Shown: piece after piece, positions 1-7,651 of the stretch | How positions within the stretch are numbered: position 1 is the first letter of the stretch | Layout: the number at the start of each line of letters is the position of its first letter | NCBI GenBank assembly: GCA_040003205.1 | Contig: JBDUDA010000010.1 | Coordinates: 1 to 25,113 of the forward strand | Direction: 5' to 3' | From: JALYIM01 sp040003205 | Lineage (GTDB): Bacteria > Acidobacteriota > Terriglobia > Terriglobales > Acidobacteriaceae | Length of the DNA: 25,113 nt | The notes under the pieces: generated by a model | Database searches by the model: none | What the model was told of the DNA's origin: nothing | Seen by the model: the letters and a program-made list of their open reading frames with translations, nothing else | Translations under genes and position numbers: made by a program

Positions 1-203
1 TTACCGCTTCCATTGATCCTTACGGAAGCGTGGTGGCGGCCATTCCACGGAAAATTCGCGGCGCTTTGCTGGCTCCGTATGGAATATCGAATGTAATCAC
101 TTTCTACACTCGCCACGGCGATTGGTTTGCTTACCTATGTGCGATAATTTCTGTGGCGGCGCTACTCATGCGTCTCCGTCCGGAACCGAGGCGGCGATCT
201 TAA
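1..203 (+). CDS. lnt: Apolipoprotein N-acyltransferase, C-terminal end (partial)
   Basis: Only the last 66 codons are present, read from base 3 to the TAA at 201-203; the gene begins outside the window. Lnt adds the third acyl chain to the N-terminal cysteine of lipoproteins in the inner membrane. The fragment has the end of the nitrilase-like domain (IDPYGSVV, then TFYTRHGDW, which resembles the conserved TxYxRxGDW segment of Lnt), followed by a single hydrophobic helix (about FAYLCAIISVAALLM) and a basic tail ending RPEPRRRS. This matches the C-terminal layout of the family, where the catalytic domain is followed by the last membrane helix. The catalytic residues lie upstream and cannot be checked. 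Its stop codon overlaps the prfB start by one base (TAATG), which suggests translational coupling. Confidence 0.75.
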   Translation, partial: TASIDPYGSVVAAIPRKIRGALLAPYGISNVITFYTRHGDWFAYLCAIISVAALLMRLRPEPRRRS

Positions 204-1304
204 TGGACATAGAGTTTGAGCAGGAATATTTAGCGTTAAAGCAAAAAGCCCGTGAACTTCAGGAGTATCTTTGACGCGGGCAAACTGCGTCCGCAATTAG
301 CGGCAATCGAAAAGCAGGCCGCCGACCCGAACCTCTGGTCGAATCCCCAAAAGTCCCAGCAAGTCATGCGCGAAAAAAAGCGTCTGGAAAATATGCTGGC
401 TACGGAAGCGGAGCTCGTCCGCCATGACGCGGATATTTCCGCGTATTTTGAGTTGGGCAAAGAAGGTGAGGAAGTTGACGCTGATTTGCGCCGCGAGATG
501 GACTCGCTCAGAGCCTTAGTAGATCGTGTGGAAACCGAGACCCTGCTTTCCGGAGACAATGACCACCTTAACGCCATCGTTACTATTCATCCGGGAGCGG
601 GAGGTACGGAATCGCAGGACTGGGCCGATATGCTGCTTCGCATGTACCTGCGATGGGCGGAACGGCAAAAATTCGAGACCGTGCTCTACGACTATCAGCC
701 GGGTGAAGAAGCCGGGATAAAATCGGCGACCTTCGCTGTGAATGGCGAACATGCTTTTGGATTGCTGGCCAGCGAAATCGGAGTCCATCGCCTGGTGCGA
801 ATTTCTCCCTTCGATCAGGCCAAACGCCGGCACACCTCTTTTGCCAGCGTTTATGTCTCGCCAGAAATCGACGACACCATCGAAGTTGTGATCAAGCCGG
901 AAGATTTGCGCATTGACACCTATCGCTCCAGCGGTAAGGGCGGGCAGCACGTGAACACCACCGATTCAGCCGTGCGTATTACTCACCTTCCGACGGGCCT
1001 GGTGGCCGCCTGCCAGAATGAGCGCTCGCAGCACAAAAACAAAGAACGGGCCATGAGCATGCTGCGATCTAAGATTTATGAAAGCGAATTGGAAAAGAAG
1101 CGTGCCGCGACTAAAAAAATTGAAGACTCAAAACTCGACATAGATTTCGGGTCGCAAATCCGCTCTTACGTGTTGCAGCCTTACCGACTCATTAAAGACC
1201 ACCGTACAAAAACCGAAGTGGGAGATGTAGACCGCATTATTGATGGAGACTTGCAGCCTTTCATACGCGCCTATCTGCAAATGCGCCGCTCCGAGAAACA
1301 GTGA
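203..1304 (+). CDS. prfB: Peptide chain release factor 2 (programmed +1 frameshift)
   Basis: RF2 recognises UGA and UAA stop codons and triggers peptide release on the ribosome. The gene starts at ATG 203 and reads 23 codons to TGA at 272-274. The rest is in the +1 frame from GAC at 273 to the TGA at 1302-1304. The joined product is 366 residues, the usual RF2 length. The stop-recognition tripeptide SPF (in VRISPFDQ) and the GGQ peptide-release motif (bases 939-947, about residues 246-248 of the joined product) are both present, and SPF rather than PxT identifies RF2 rather than RF1. The first 23 codons (MDIEFEQEYLALK...) match the coiled N-terminus typical of RF2. A start inside the +1 frame near 252 would remove this N-terminus and is not favoured. 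The gene is coupled to lnt by a one-base overlap. Confidence 0.96.
261..275 (+). other. Programmed +1 ribosomal frameshift site of prfB
   Basis: The bases contain an internal Shine-Dalgarno-like AGGAG (261-265) immediately followed by TAT CTT TGA C. This is the known autoregulatory signal of RF2 genes. When RF2 is scarce the ribosome pauses at the UGA, and the CUU-bound tRNA slips by +1 to read GAC. The SD-to-slip spacing (AGGAG, then TAT, then CTT) matches the canonical arrangement. All required elements are intact, so the site is probably functional. Confidence 0.95.
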
Positions 1305-1532
1305 ACTCTCACATCACAATCCAAAAGTTTTGAAAGTTCAGGGAATTATTTGTAGAACGATTACCTGGAAGAAGACTGTGGTCGGCTCTGATATTATCTG
1401 GGTCTGTTCGATGGAATACGTAGCAACAAATTCAACCTGTCGGAACAAGGGCCCGTGTCGAATGAGAGCAGCTAACAGGCAAATTAACATTTCGGCGGCG
1501 CAGTGTTCGCAGCACCCAGGGGCTTGTAAACC

Positions 1533-2837
1533 ATGCCGCGCATGATTGACCTCATCCGCGCGTCCGCCGTGCCAGCTAATCTCATGCAGTCGGCCGCCAG
1601 GGGCGCTCTCTCGATGCCTTCGGACGAGATGCTCGAAATCCTGGTTTATCTGGCCACTCAAAATAAAGTTTTCGGAGAGCAAGCGACTCTCACTCTCGCA
1701 GGATGGGACGAAGTGGTTTGCCGCGCAGCCGCTATAAATCCGGCGACCCCGCCCGCAGTGCTGAGTTACTGGGCTGATCCCCAGAACTTTCGGCCTCCGC
1801 TTCTGCAAGGATTGCTGCATAACCCTGCTGTTCCAGATACAGCTTTGGCAGAATTGGCGAGAATAATTTCGCGCGAACAGGTAGGGATGTTTCTGTCGAG
1901 CGCTCGCGTCTCTCGCTCTTCGACGATTCTGACCGCATTGAGCGATAATCAAAACTTAAGCGGGATTCAGGCAGCCAACGTTGCCGAGGCGATTTCGACA
2001 AGCGGTAGCCAAGCAGCGGAGGTCGCTCCGGAGATCCCCGCCCCCGCCGAAGAGGTTGCCAGAGACGTAACCGTTAGCTGTGTGCCAGTCATTGAGGAAG
2101 TTATGGTCGATGATCCCGTATCTGAACTGCCCCCCGCAACGAACGCGGCTCCCGTCTCTGATGGCCAGAGCGAAAGCGTGGACGACAAACTTGGCGACGA
2201 AGAGTTGGCGGCTTATCTTTCCGAGCATGCCGCTGAAATATCTTCGGAGGCGGGCAAGCCTTACAAACCTCTTGGCGGCACGCACGACGAGCATTCCGCG
2301 CATCTGGAGACAGATCAACATCCCCCTGACGCCGCACTTGAAACTTCGTCTAAGACCACGGAGGAAGTCCCTTCAGCAGAAAAAAAGCCTGAGCCCAAAC
2401 AGCAGGTTCCTGAACAAAGAGGCAGCGCACTCCAGAAAATTGCCCGCCTCGACATTACCGGACGCATTCAACTTGCAGTGAAGGGAAGCAAAGAAGAACG
2501 TTCGCTGCTGATTCGGGACGGCACGAAGATCGTGGCCTTGGCAGTGCTTGACTCTCCTAAGATCAGCGACGGAGAAGTGGAAAAATTCGCCAGCCAGAAA
2601 AATGTTCTGGAGGCTGTTCTACGCGCGATACCGATGAAGCGCCGATTTATGAAGAACTACGTGGTCGTAAAAAACCTGATTTTCAATCCCCGCACCCCGA
2701 TGGATATATCGCTCACGCTGGTGAAGAATCTTATGGTAAACGATCTCAAGGTTCTGTCCGGCACCAAAGAAGTTTCAGACACGGTCCGCAAACTGGCCAT
2801 GCGCATGTACAGCCAGAAGACGGAAAAGAAGGACTAG
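1533..2837 (+). CDS. Conserved hypothetical protein, two domains joined by an acidic Pro/Glu-rich linker
   Basis: Function not recognised. The 434-residue product has no signal peptide or membrane helix and is probably cytosolic. The N-terminal part (about 1-150) is alpha-helical, with repeated short helices such as LAGWDEVVCRAA and LLHNPAVPDTALAEL, reminiscent of HEAT-like repeats. Residues about 150-298 are rich in Glu, Pro, Ala and Ser and look disordered. The C-terminal part (about 298-430) begins IARLDITGRIQLA, contains KGSKEERSLLIRDG, and has an NPRTPMDISLTLVKNL segment that echoes the N-terminal repeat (NPATPPAVLSYW). From memory, proteins of this layout occur in acidobacteria without an assigned role. 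ATG 1533 is chosen because an AGGGG lies about 10 bases upstream; a second ATG at 1542 is too far from it. A 228-bp gap separates it from prfB. Confidence 0.8.
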   Translation: MPRMIDLIRASAVPANLMQSAARGALSMPSDEMLEILVYLATQNKVFGEQATLTLAGWDEVVCRAAAINPATPPAVLSYWADPQNFRPPLLQGLLHNPAVPDTALAELARIISREQVGMFLSSARVSRSSTILTALSDNQNLSGIQAANVAEAISTSGSQAAEVAPEIPAPAEEVARDVTVSCVPVIEEVMVDDPVSELPPATNAAPVSDGQSESVDDKLGDEELAAYLSEHAAEISSEAGKPYKPLGGTHDEHSAHLETDQHPPDAALETSSKTTEEVPSAEKKPEPKQQVPEQRGSALQKIARLDITGRIQLAVKGSKEERSLLIRDGTKIVALAVLDSPKISDGEVEKFASQKNVLEAVLRAIPMKRRFMKNYVVVKNLIFNPRTPMDISLTLVKNLMVNDLKVLSGTKEVSDTVRKLAMRMYSQKTEKKD

Positions 2838-2877
2838 CTCTGGTGCGCAGCTTTCGATTGGGCTGGTGAAAAATCGT

Positions 2878-3291
2878 ATGAACATGTCCTCTGAATCCGG
2901 CTCCATCGGCGATTTGCTCGACCGAGCGAAGACGATTGCGGTGGTTGGACTTTCCGACAGTCCCATGCGCGTCAGTCACGGCGTCTCTGCCTACATGCAG
3001 TCTCAAGGGTACCGGATCATTCCTGTGAACCCCTCCATCAAAGGCGCTCTGGGAGAAAAAGCCTACCCATCGCTGCTCGATGTGAAAGAGAAGATCGACA
3101 TCGTGAATATTTTTCGGCGCCCCGAATTTGTCGAGGAGGTGGTGGACCAGGCCATCCAGTTAAAAGTGCCGGCTATCTGGATGCAGGAGGACGTCGTCCA
3201 TCAAGTGGCAGCAGAAAAAGCCAGAAAAGCTGGAATTTTTGTGGTAATGGATCGGTGCATCTTGAAAGAACATCGGGCGCGCTCTGCTTAG
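2878..3291 (+). CDS. CoA-binding domain protein (YccU-like)
   Basis: This is a small Rossmann-fold protein of the CoA_binding_2 family, about 137 residues, the usual size. The nucleotide-binding beta-alpha start is visible as KTIAVVGLSDSP, followed by the family-typical IPVNPSIKG, IDIVNIFRRPE and IWMQEDVVH segments. Family members bind CoA or a related ligand in crystal structures, but the physiological role is unknown. The start is uncertain. ATG 2878 has GGTGA eight bases upstream and is preferred. GTG 2866 (four codons longer) and ATG 2884 are in frame. The gene is 40 bases after the preceding hypothetical gene, so the two could be co-transcribed, and it converges on rarA. Confidence 0.88.
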   Translation: MNMSSESGSIGDLLDRAKTIAVVGLSDSPMRVSHGVSAYMQSQGYRIIPVNPSIKGALGEKAYPSLLDVKEKIDIVNIFRRPEFVEEVVDQAIQLKVPAIWMQEDVVHQVAAEKARKAGIFVVMDRCILKEHRARSA

Positions 3292-3378
3292 CGCAACGGC
3301 GTGGAATCTCAGGACTGAAAATTGTCAATCCGGCGCGGGTCCATAAAGTTCTGCTACGAGCAAATGCCCGGGCCCTAC

Positions 3379-4752
3379 TTAGGATTCGGTCTTACGGTCC
3401 GACGGATTCGCTCTGGAAGCTGCGGAACGGCGGCGCTTGATTCCCGCCATCCTCGTAGCAAGTTCCTTCTCGGCGCCCTCATTGGTGGGTTGGTAGTAGA
3501 TTCTCTCCCGCAGGTTGTCGGGCAGGCACTGCATGTCTGCGACTTTGCCCTCTATGGAATGGGCGTATTTATATCCCTGACCATAACCAAGATTTTTCAT
3601 CAGTCCCGTCGGCGCATTGCGCAGATGGAGAGGGACCGACTCCGCCGCCGTTCGCTCTACATCCACCTGCACCGTGGTGTAGGCCTCGTAAAGGGCATTC
3701 GATTTGGGAGCGAGGGCGAGATAGACAACCGCCTGCGCTAGAGCCAGATTGCCTTCCGGCATGCCGATAAAATCCACCGCATCGCGCGCCGCCATGCAAA
3801 GTGAGAGTGCGTTCGGTTCTGCCAGTCCGATGTCTTCGACTGCCATTCTTACCACGCGCCGAGCGACATACATCGGATCTTCACCCGCCTCCAGCATCCG
3901 TCCCAGCCAGTAAAGGGAAGCGTCCGGATCGCTGTTGCGCACTGATTTGTGGAGCGCGGAGATGAGGTTGTAGTGCTCTTCGCCGGCTTTATCGTAGAGT
4001 AGAACGCGCTTCTGCACCGCATCCTGCGCAATGGCGTCAGTGATCTCCGCGCCGACTTCGTTGCCGGAAATTCCTCGCGCCAACGTGGACGCAACTTCGA
4101 GAACGTTGTAAGCGCTGCGAGCGTCGCCGTTGGAGTAAGCCGCGACTTTTTCCAGGACTGCATCCGAAGCCCGGAGTTTCGATGTGCCCAGGCCTCGCTC
4201 CTCATCCACCAAAGCGCGTTTCAGCAAGACGACAATTTGTTCCGCCGCGAGGGGCTTGAGGACATGGACGCGGCTGCGGGACAGCAGTGCAGAGATAATT
4301 TCGAAAGACGGGTTCTCTGTGGTGGCTCCGATAAGGCGAATGTTTCCTTTTTCAACATGCGGCAGAAAGGCGTCCTGCTGCGCTTTGTTGAAGCGGTGAA
4401 TCTCGTCAATAAAGACGATAGTGCGGGTTCCATACTGTCGCGCCCGCTCGGCATCCGCCATGACCTGCTTAATTTCTTTTATTCCCGTAAGCACCGCGGA
4501 AAACTCGATGAACTCCGCTTTGGTGATTTTGGCGATGATCTGTGCCAGCGTAGTCTTGCCGGTGCCAGGAGGTCCCCAGAAGATGAGCGAACCAATATCA
4601 TCGCGCTCGATCTGTGTGCGGAGAGGCTTGCCGGGCGCGACGAGATGTTCCTGCCCTACAAAATCATCGAGGCGCAACGGACGCATGCGGTCGGCAAGCG
4701 GCCGTGTTTGATCTCCTTTATCACCGCTCGGGATGGCCTGGAATAGACTCAT
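3379..4752 (-). CDS. rarA: Replication-associated recombination protein A (RarA/MgsA, AAA+ ATPase)
   Basis: RarA is a clamp-loader-related AAA+ ATPase that acts at stalled replication forks. The 457-residue product is of normal length. Visible motifs are Walker A GPPGTGKT (residues 60-67), Walker B VFIDEIHRFN (113-122), sensor 1 GATTENPSF (142-150) and the arginine-finger region SRSRV (158-162). The C-terminal part has the family-typical YWLGRMLEAGEDP and the RRVVRMAVEDIGLA segments of the tetramerisation domain. The ATG is preceded by GCGAGGC at a good distance. It lies 17 bases downstream of the RNA methyltransferase gene on the same strand, so they probably form an operon. RuvB and DnaX are less likely because the MgsA C-terminal domain is present. 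Confidence 0.95.
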   Translation of the reverse strand: MSLFQAIPSGDKGDQTRPLADRMRPLRLDDFVGQEHLVAPGKPLRTQIERDDIGSLIFWGPPGTGKTTLAQIIAKITKAEFIEFSAVLTGIKEIKQVMADAERARQYGTRTIVFIDEIHRFNKAQQDAFLPHVEKGNIRLIGATTENPSFEIISALLSRSRVHVLKPLAAEQIVVLLKRALVDEERGLGTSKLRASDAVLEKVAAYSNGDARSAYNVLEVASTLARGISGNEVGAEITDAIAQDAVQKRVLLYDKAGEEHYNLISALHKSVRNSDPDASLYWLGRMLEAGEDPMYVARRVVRMAVEDIGLAEPNALSLCMAARDAVDFIGMPEGNLALAQAVVYLALAPKSNALYEAYTTVQVDVERTAAESVPLHLRNAPTGLMKNLGYGQGYKYAHSIEGKVADMQCLPDNLRERIYYQPTNEGAEKELATRMAGIKRRRSAASRANPSDRKTES

Positions 4753-4769
4753 AAATTGCCTCGCCGCAG

Positions 4770-5636
4770 TTACCTCGACTCTTCACTCCGCTGCCGCGCA
4801 ACTTCATACAAAATAATGCTGCCCGCCACGCCGGCATTCAGCGACTCGACACTGGCGGAGTGAGGGATGGCGACGACTTCATCCATCTGTGCCAACAGTT
4901 CGCGCGGGACCCCGGCGCCTTCGCTGCCTATAAAGATGGCTAAAGGACCAGTAAGTTTTGTTTCATGAAGCGATTTTGCTTTATGGGATGAGGTCGCAAC
5001 CAGTCGAAGGCCGAGTGCCCGCAGTTTGCTGAGGCTCCGTTGCAGGTTGGTCCGAGCCACGGGGAGCCTGAAGACCGAACCCGCAGAGGCGCGAATGGCC
5101 TTTGAATTAAACTGGCTGACCGTTCCTTCGCCTAATAAAACTCCACCGGCGCCAAATGCTTCCGCTGATCTAAGAATTGTCCCGAGGTTCCCGGGATCTT
5201 GCACCCCTGCCACCGCCAGCAGCGGCCCTTTCGCGGCAGAGGCCAGCACAATCTCCAACGAAAAGGGCTTGCAGCGAACCAATGCCGCAATACCCTGGGG
5301 ACTCTCGCTCGCGACAGCGCCGGCGAACAGTTTGTTCGGGAGCAACAAAGTTTCTGTCCCGGTGGCCAATTGAGGAAGCAGGCGCTCGGCGCGATTTTCA
5401 GCCGCTGCACTGAAGAACACGGCTTTAAATTTCAGGCCGCTCCGAATGGCTTCTTCGATGACTCGCATACCTTCGATTGCGCAACATCCGTCTTCGGTAA
5501 GTTCGTTGCGGGCAAACGCGCGGCGAAGGTCTTTAATCAGCGGATGGTGGCGGCCTTCGACCCTCCGCAATCTCTGCTGACCTTCGTTGACTGCGGCGTT
5601 CTGCTTCATAGAAACTGCTCGACTGACCAGAATCAT
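4770..5636 (-). CDS. TrmH/SpoU family RNA 2'-O-methyltransferase
   Basis: This 288-residue enzyme transfers a methyl group from S-adenosylmethionine to a ribose 2'-OH in rRNA or tRNA. The N-terminal substrate-binding part carries AIEGMRVIEEAI (about 53-64). The knotted SPOUT domain shows all three motifs: motif 1 with DPGNLGTILRSA (catalytic-type Asn and Arg, about 147-158), motif 2 IGSEGAGVP (236-244) and motif 3 IPHSASVESLNAG (257-269). The exact target nucleotide cannot be read from the sequence; homologues methylate 23S rRNA. The start is supported by GAGAGGAACAGGT directly before ATG. It is the first gene of a leftward pair with rarA and is divergent from tsaC, only 35-74 bases away. Confidence 0.92.
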   Translation of the reverse strand: MILVSRAVSMKQNAAVNEGQQRLRRVEGRHHPLIKDLRRAFARNELTEDGCCAIEGMRVIEEAIRSGLKFKAVFFSAAAENRAERLLPQLATGTETLLLPNKLFAGAVASESPQGIAALVRCKPFSLEIVLASAAKGPLLAVAGVQDPGNLGTILRSAEAFGAGGVLLGEGTVSQFNSKAIRASAGSVFRLPVARTNLQRSLSKLRALGLRLVATSSHKAKSLHETKLTGPLAIFIGSEGAGVPRELLAQMDEVVAIPHSASVESLNAGVAGSIILYEVARQRSEESR

Positions 5637-5710
5637 ACCTGTTCCTCTCGGCTTGCAGCGGTCTTCGTGGTATGTTAACTTTCGCGATTTCGTTATCGTT
5701 CAGGAAGGAT

Positions 5711-6364
5711 GTGCAGGTGCGGGCGGAAATTGTCAAAGTAAACAGTGAGAACCCCGAAATTTCGTTGATTCGCTATGCGGCCGACCAGATTCGGTCGGGC
5801 GAAGTTCTTGGCATGCCCACCGATACTTTCTACGGACTGGCAGCCGATCCTTTCAACTTGCGTGCAGTCGATCGTGTCTACGAAATCAAGTCCCGCTCGC
5901 GGCATAAGCCACTCTCACTTTTAATCGAAAGCGTCGAGCAAGCTGAAGAATTGGCCCGTCCCTTGCCAGAGGAGTTTGCCGCCCTGGCCAAAAAATTCTG
6001 GCCGGGACCGCTGACGATCATTGTGCGCGCTTCCTCCCGGCTGCCGCTAAAAGTTACAGCGAACACTGGTAACGTGGCGCTGCGCATTCCCAGTTCTAAA
6101 ATTTCTCTTGCAGTAGTGCAAGCCGCGGGAATTCCCATCACCGCTACCTCCGCCAATTTGAGTGGGGAATCGGAATGTACCACCGCCCTGGCCGTGCGCG
6201 ATCAGCTCAAGGATCGCATCTCCATCATTGTCGACGGAGGCCCCTCCCCGCGCGAGGTCGCGTCCACAATTATTGACCTCACCGATGAAGAAGCCCGCTG
6301 GCGGATCATGCGTGAAGGAGCGATTTCTGCACGCGATATTTCGGAGTTCTTCGCAGAAGGGTGA
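5711..6364 (+). CDS. tsaC: L-threonylcarbamoyladenylate synthase (TsaC/Sua5/YrdC)
   Basis: The enzyme makes threonylcarbamoyl-AMP from threonine, bicarbonate and ATP, the first step of the t6A modification at tRNA position 37. Family motifs are clear: PTDTFYGLAADP, the basic KSRSRHKPLSLLI pocket, FWPGPLTIIV, VALRIPSS, ATSANLSGE and STIIDLT. The product is about 217 residues from the chosen start, longer than minimal TsaC but lacking the extra C-terminal Sua5 domain. GTG 5711 is preferred because AGGAAGG lies just upstream. The in-frame ATG 5672 has no clear ribosome binding site and would leave only 35 bases to the divergent gene. Its last bases overlap the reading frame of the next gene. Confidence 0.93.
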   Translation: MQVRAEIVKVNSENPEISLIRYAADQIRSGEVLGMPTDTFYGLAADPFNLRAVDRVYEIKSRSRHKPLSLLIESVEQAEELARPLPEEFAALAKKFWPGPLTIIVRASSRLPLKVTANTGNVALRIPSSKISLAVVQAAGIPITATSANLSGESECTTALAVRDQLKDRISIIVDGGPSPREVASTIIDLTDEEARWRIMREGAISARDISEFFAEG

Positions 6365-6980
6365 TGAAATCGAACGTCCACCTCGCCGCCGCTTTCATTG
6401 GTTTCTATATTTTCTGGCAGTTTGTGCGGCGGTAGTGGCTGTTGCACTGGCCGCTCTGTCAAACGCCATCTTGCACGATTCGGTAAAACAAAACGACCAT
6501 CGTGCCGACGCAATTGTTGTCTTCGGTGCCGCCCAGTACGACGGGCGTCCTTCTCCCGTTTACCGCGCCCGGCTCGATCATGCCTTCAATCTCTTTCAGG
6601 CCGGCATTGCTCGCATTGTGATCCCCACAGGGGGGCGAGGCTCCGACCCAAGCTACAGTGAAGGTGGAGTGGGCCGCGACTACCTCATGCGCCGGGGAAT
6701 TCCCGAGCCCAGTCTCATTGCCGAAACTACCGGGACGGATACCGCTCAGTCAGCCGAGCGGGTGGCTGTGATCATGCGCGCGAATGGCATGAAAAGTTGT
6801 GTCGCGGTCAGCGACGCCTACCACGTTTTTCGGATCCGGAAACTGCTGGAGCATCAGGGAATGCGGGTCTATGTTGCTCCCCGTCCAGATTCGATTCCCC
6901 ATTCTTATTCGCAGAGATTTCTCGCAGTCATGCGGGAAGCCAGCAGCTTCTTTTTTTGGAGATTGCATGTCACCGCCTAG
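6312..6980 (+). CDS. YdcF/DUF218 family membrane-anchored protein
   Basis: The product has one N-terminal membrane helix (about WFLYFLAVCAAVVAVALAAL) after a basic stretch RPPRRRFH, then a DUF218 domain outside the membrane. Domain landmarks are DAIVVFGAAQYDGRPSP, YRARLDHAFNLF, IVIPTGGRG, EGGVGRDYLM, AETTGTDTAQSAE and AVSDAYHVFR. DUF218 proteins such as SanA, ElyC and YdcF are linked to envelope integrity or nucleotide binding, but no reaction is established. The start is uncertain. An open frame extends back into tsaC. GTG 6312, with a GGCGGA about six bases upstream, keeps the whole membrane helix and overlaps tsaC by 53 bases. No ATG lies in frame near the tsaC stop; ATG 6364 is out of frame. 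The pair is probably co-transcribed. Confidence 0.82.
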   Translation: MKERFLHAIFRSSSQKGDEIERPPRRRFHWFLYFLAVCAAVVAVALAALSNAILHDSVKQNDHRADAIVVFGAAQYDGRPSPVYRARLDHAFNLFQAGIARIVIPTGGRGSDPSYSEGGVGRDYLMRRGIPEPSLIAETTGTDTAQSAERVAVIMRANGMKSCVAVSDAYHVFRIRKLLEHQGMRVYVAPRPDSIPHSYSQRFLAVMREASSFFFWRLHVTA

Positions 6981-6983
6981 GCT

Positions 6984-7013
6984 GCGAACATCGGCGTGTC
7001 GCCGCAATTTCGC
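6984..7013. terminator. Possible bidirectional hairpin between convergent genes
   Basis: Nested inverted repeats lie in the 38-bp gap between the ydcF-like and yfiT-like stops. The inner stem is CGGCG/CGCCG with a TGT loop (6992-7004), and an outer GCGAA/TTCGC pairing (6984-6988 with 7009-7013) surrounds it. There is no clear T-run on either side, so intrinsic termination is only a possibility based on position. Confidence 0.3.
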
Positions 7014-7018
7014 TGGGA

Positions 7019-7558
7019 CTACCAACTCATTCTTTTCCTCAACTCCGTAATGTGCGCCACATGATGGCGTCCGTGCCAGGCATAAAGGCCCAGACTCTTC
7101 TCCAGCGGCACCAAGCCCATCTCCGGATGCCTGAATGTTCTTGCCCAATCAGCAGGAGTGAGCGACCGCAAAAGTTGCACCCAGCGGCTATGCAGGGAAT
7201 CCAGCAGCGCTAGAGAGGTCTCCAGGGGAGTGGACTTAATCTCAGCCGTTTCCGCCCAAAGATTTTCCTTGTAGGGCTTGATGGTCGGCTCGTCTTCAGT
7301 GAGCGCAAGTTTGAAGCGCACATACGCATTCATATGGCTTTCCGGCACGTGGTGAACCACCTGGCGGACAGTCCATCCCCCGTCGCGATAAGGAGTCTCG
7401 ATTTGCTCAGGAGAAAGTCCTCGCACCGCAGACCGGAGTGCCGACGGAGTCTTTTCGATGTCGTCAATAAACTTTCTTCGCTGGTCTTCTCCCGGCGGGC
7501 CTTCGTACTCAAACTTGCCAATAGGAAATCTCGGATCATTGTCAGCATGGGCAGCCAT
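7019..7558 (-). CDS. DinB/YfiT family putative metal-dependent protein (BstA-like)
   Basis: The 179-residue product belongs to the DinB-like four-helix-bundle family, close to the YfiT/BstA branch, whose members bind a metal and include thiol transferases. The three-histidine metal site is visible: HH in VRQVVHHVPESH (first helix pair) and the HGRHHVAHI motif near the C-terminus. The opening PRFPIGKFEYEG and the segment GGWTVRQVVHH are characteristic of YfiT. The substrate is unknown here; bacillithiol use is known for Bacillus members and should not be assumed. The start is strongly supported by TAGGAGGAACG before ATG. It converges on the ydcF-like gene and lies 93 bases downstream of the cyclase-family gene on the same strand. 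Confidence 0.88.
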   Translation of the reverse strand: MAAHADNDPRFPIGKFEYEGPPGEDQRRKFIDDIEKTPSALRSAVRGLSPEQIETPYRDGGWTVRQVVHHVPESHMNAYVRFKLALTEDEPTIKPYKENLWAETAEIKSTPLETSLALLDSLHSRWVQLLRSLTPADWARTFRHPEMGLVPLEKSLGLYAWHGRHHVAHITELRKRMSW

Positions 7559-7651
7559 CGTTCCTCCTAAAAGATATGGGATAGCTCTCAGATGAATTTA
7601 AAACCCGAAAAGCTGCAGAAATGTCGGCGAGAATGAAAAGGGAAGGGCGGG

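Noticed and set aside
203..275. Apparent nonsense or frameshift mutation near the 5' end of prfB
   Set aside because: The in-frame TGA lies in a complete, well-known programmed frameshift signal, so it is neither a pseudogene nor a sequencing error.
1338..1952. 204-codon minus-strand frame spanning the gap after prfB and the start of the hypothetical gene
   Set aside because: It has no recognisable motif and overlaps the better supported 1533-2837 gene.
5199..5678. 159-codon plus-strand frame over the RNA methyltransferase gene
   Set aside because: It is a shadow of the methyltransferase, whose SPOUT motifs are all intact on the other strand.
6364..6366. ATG overlapping the tsaC stop as start of the ydcF-like gene
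   Set aside because: It is out of frame with the DUF218 coding sequence.
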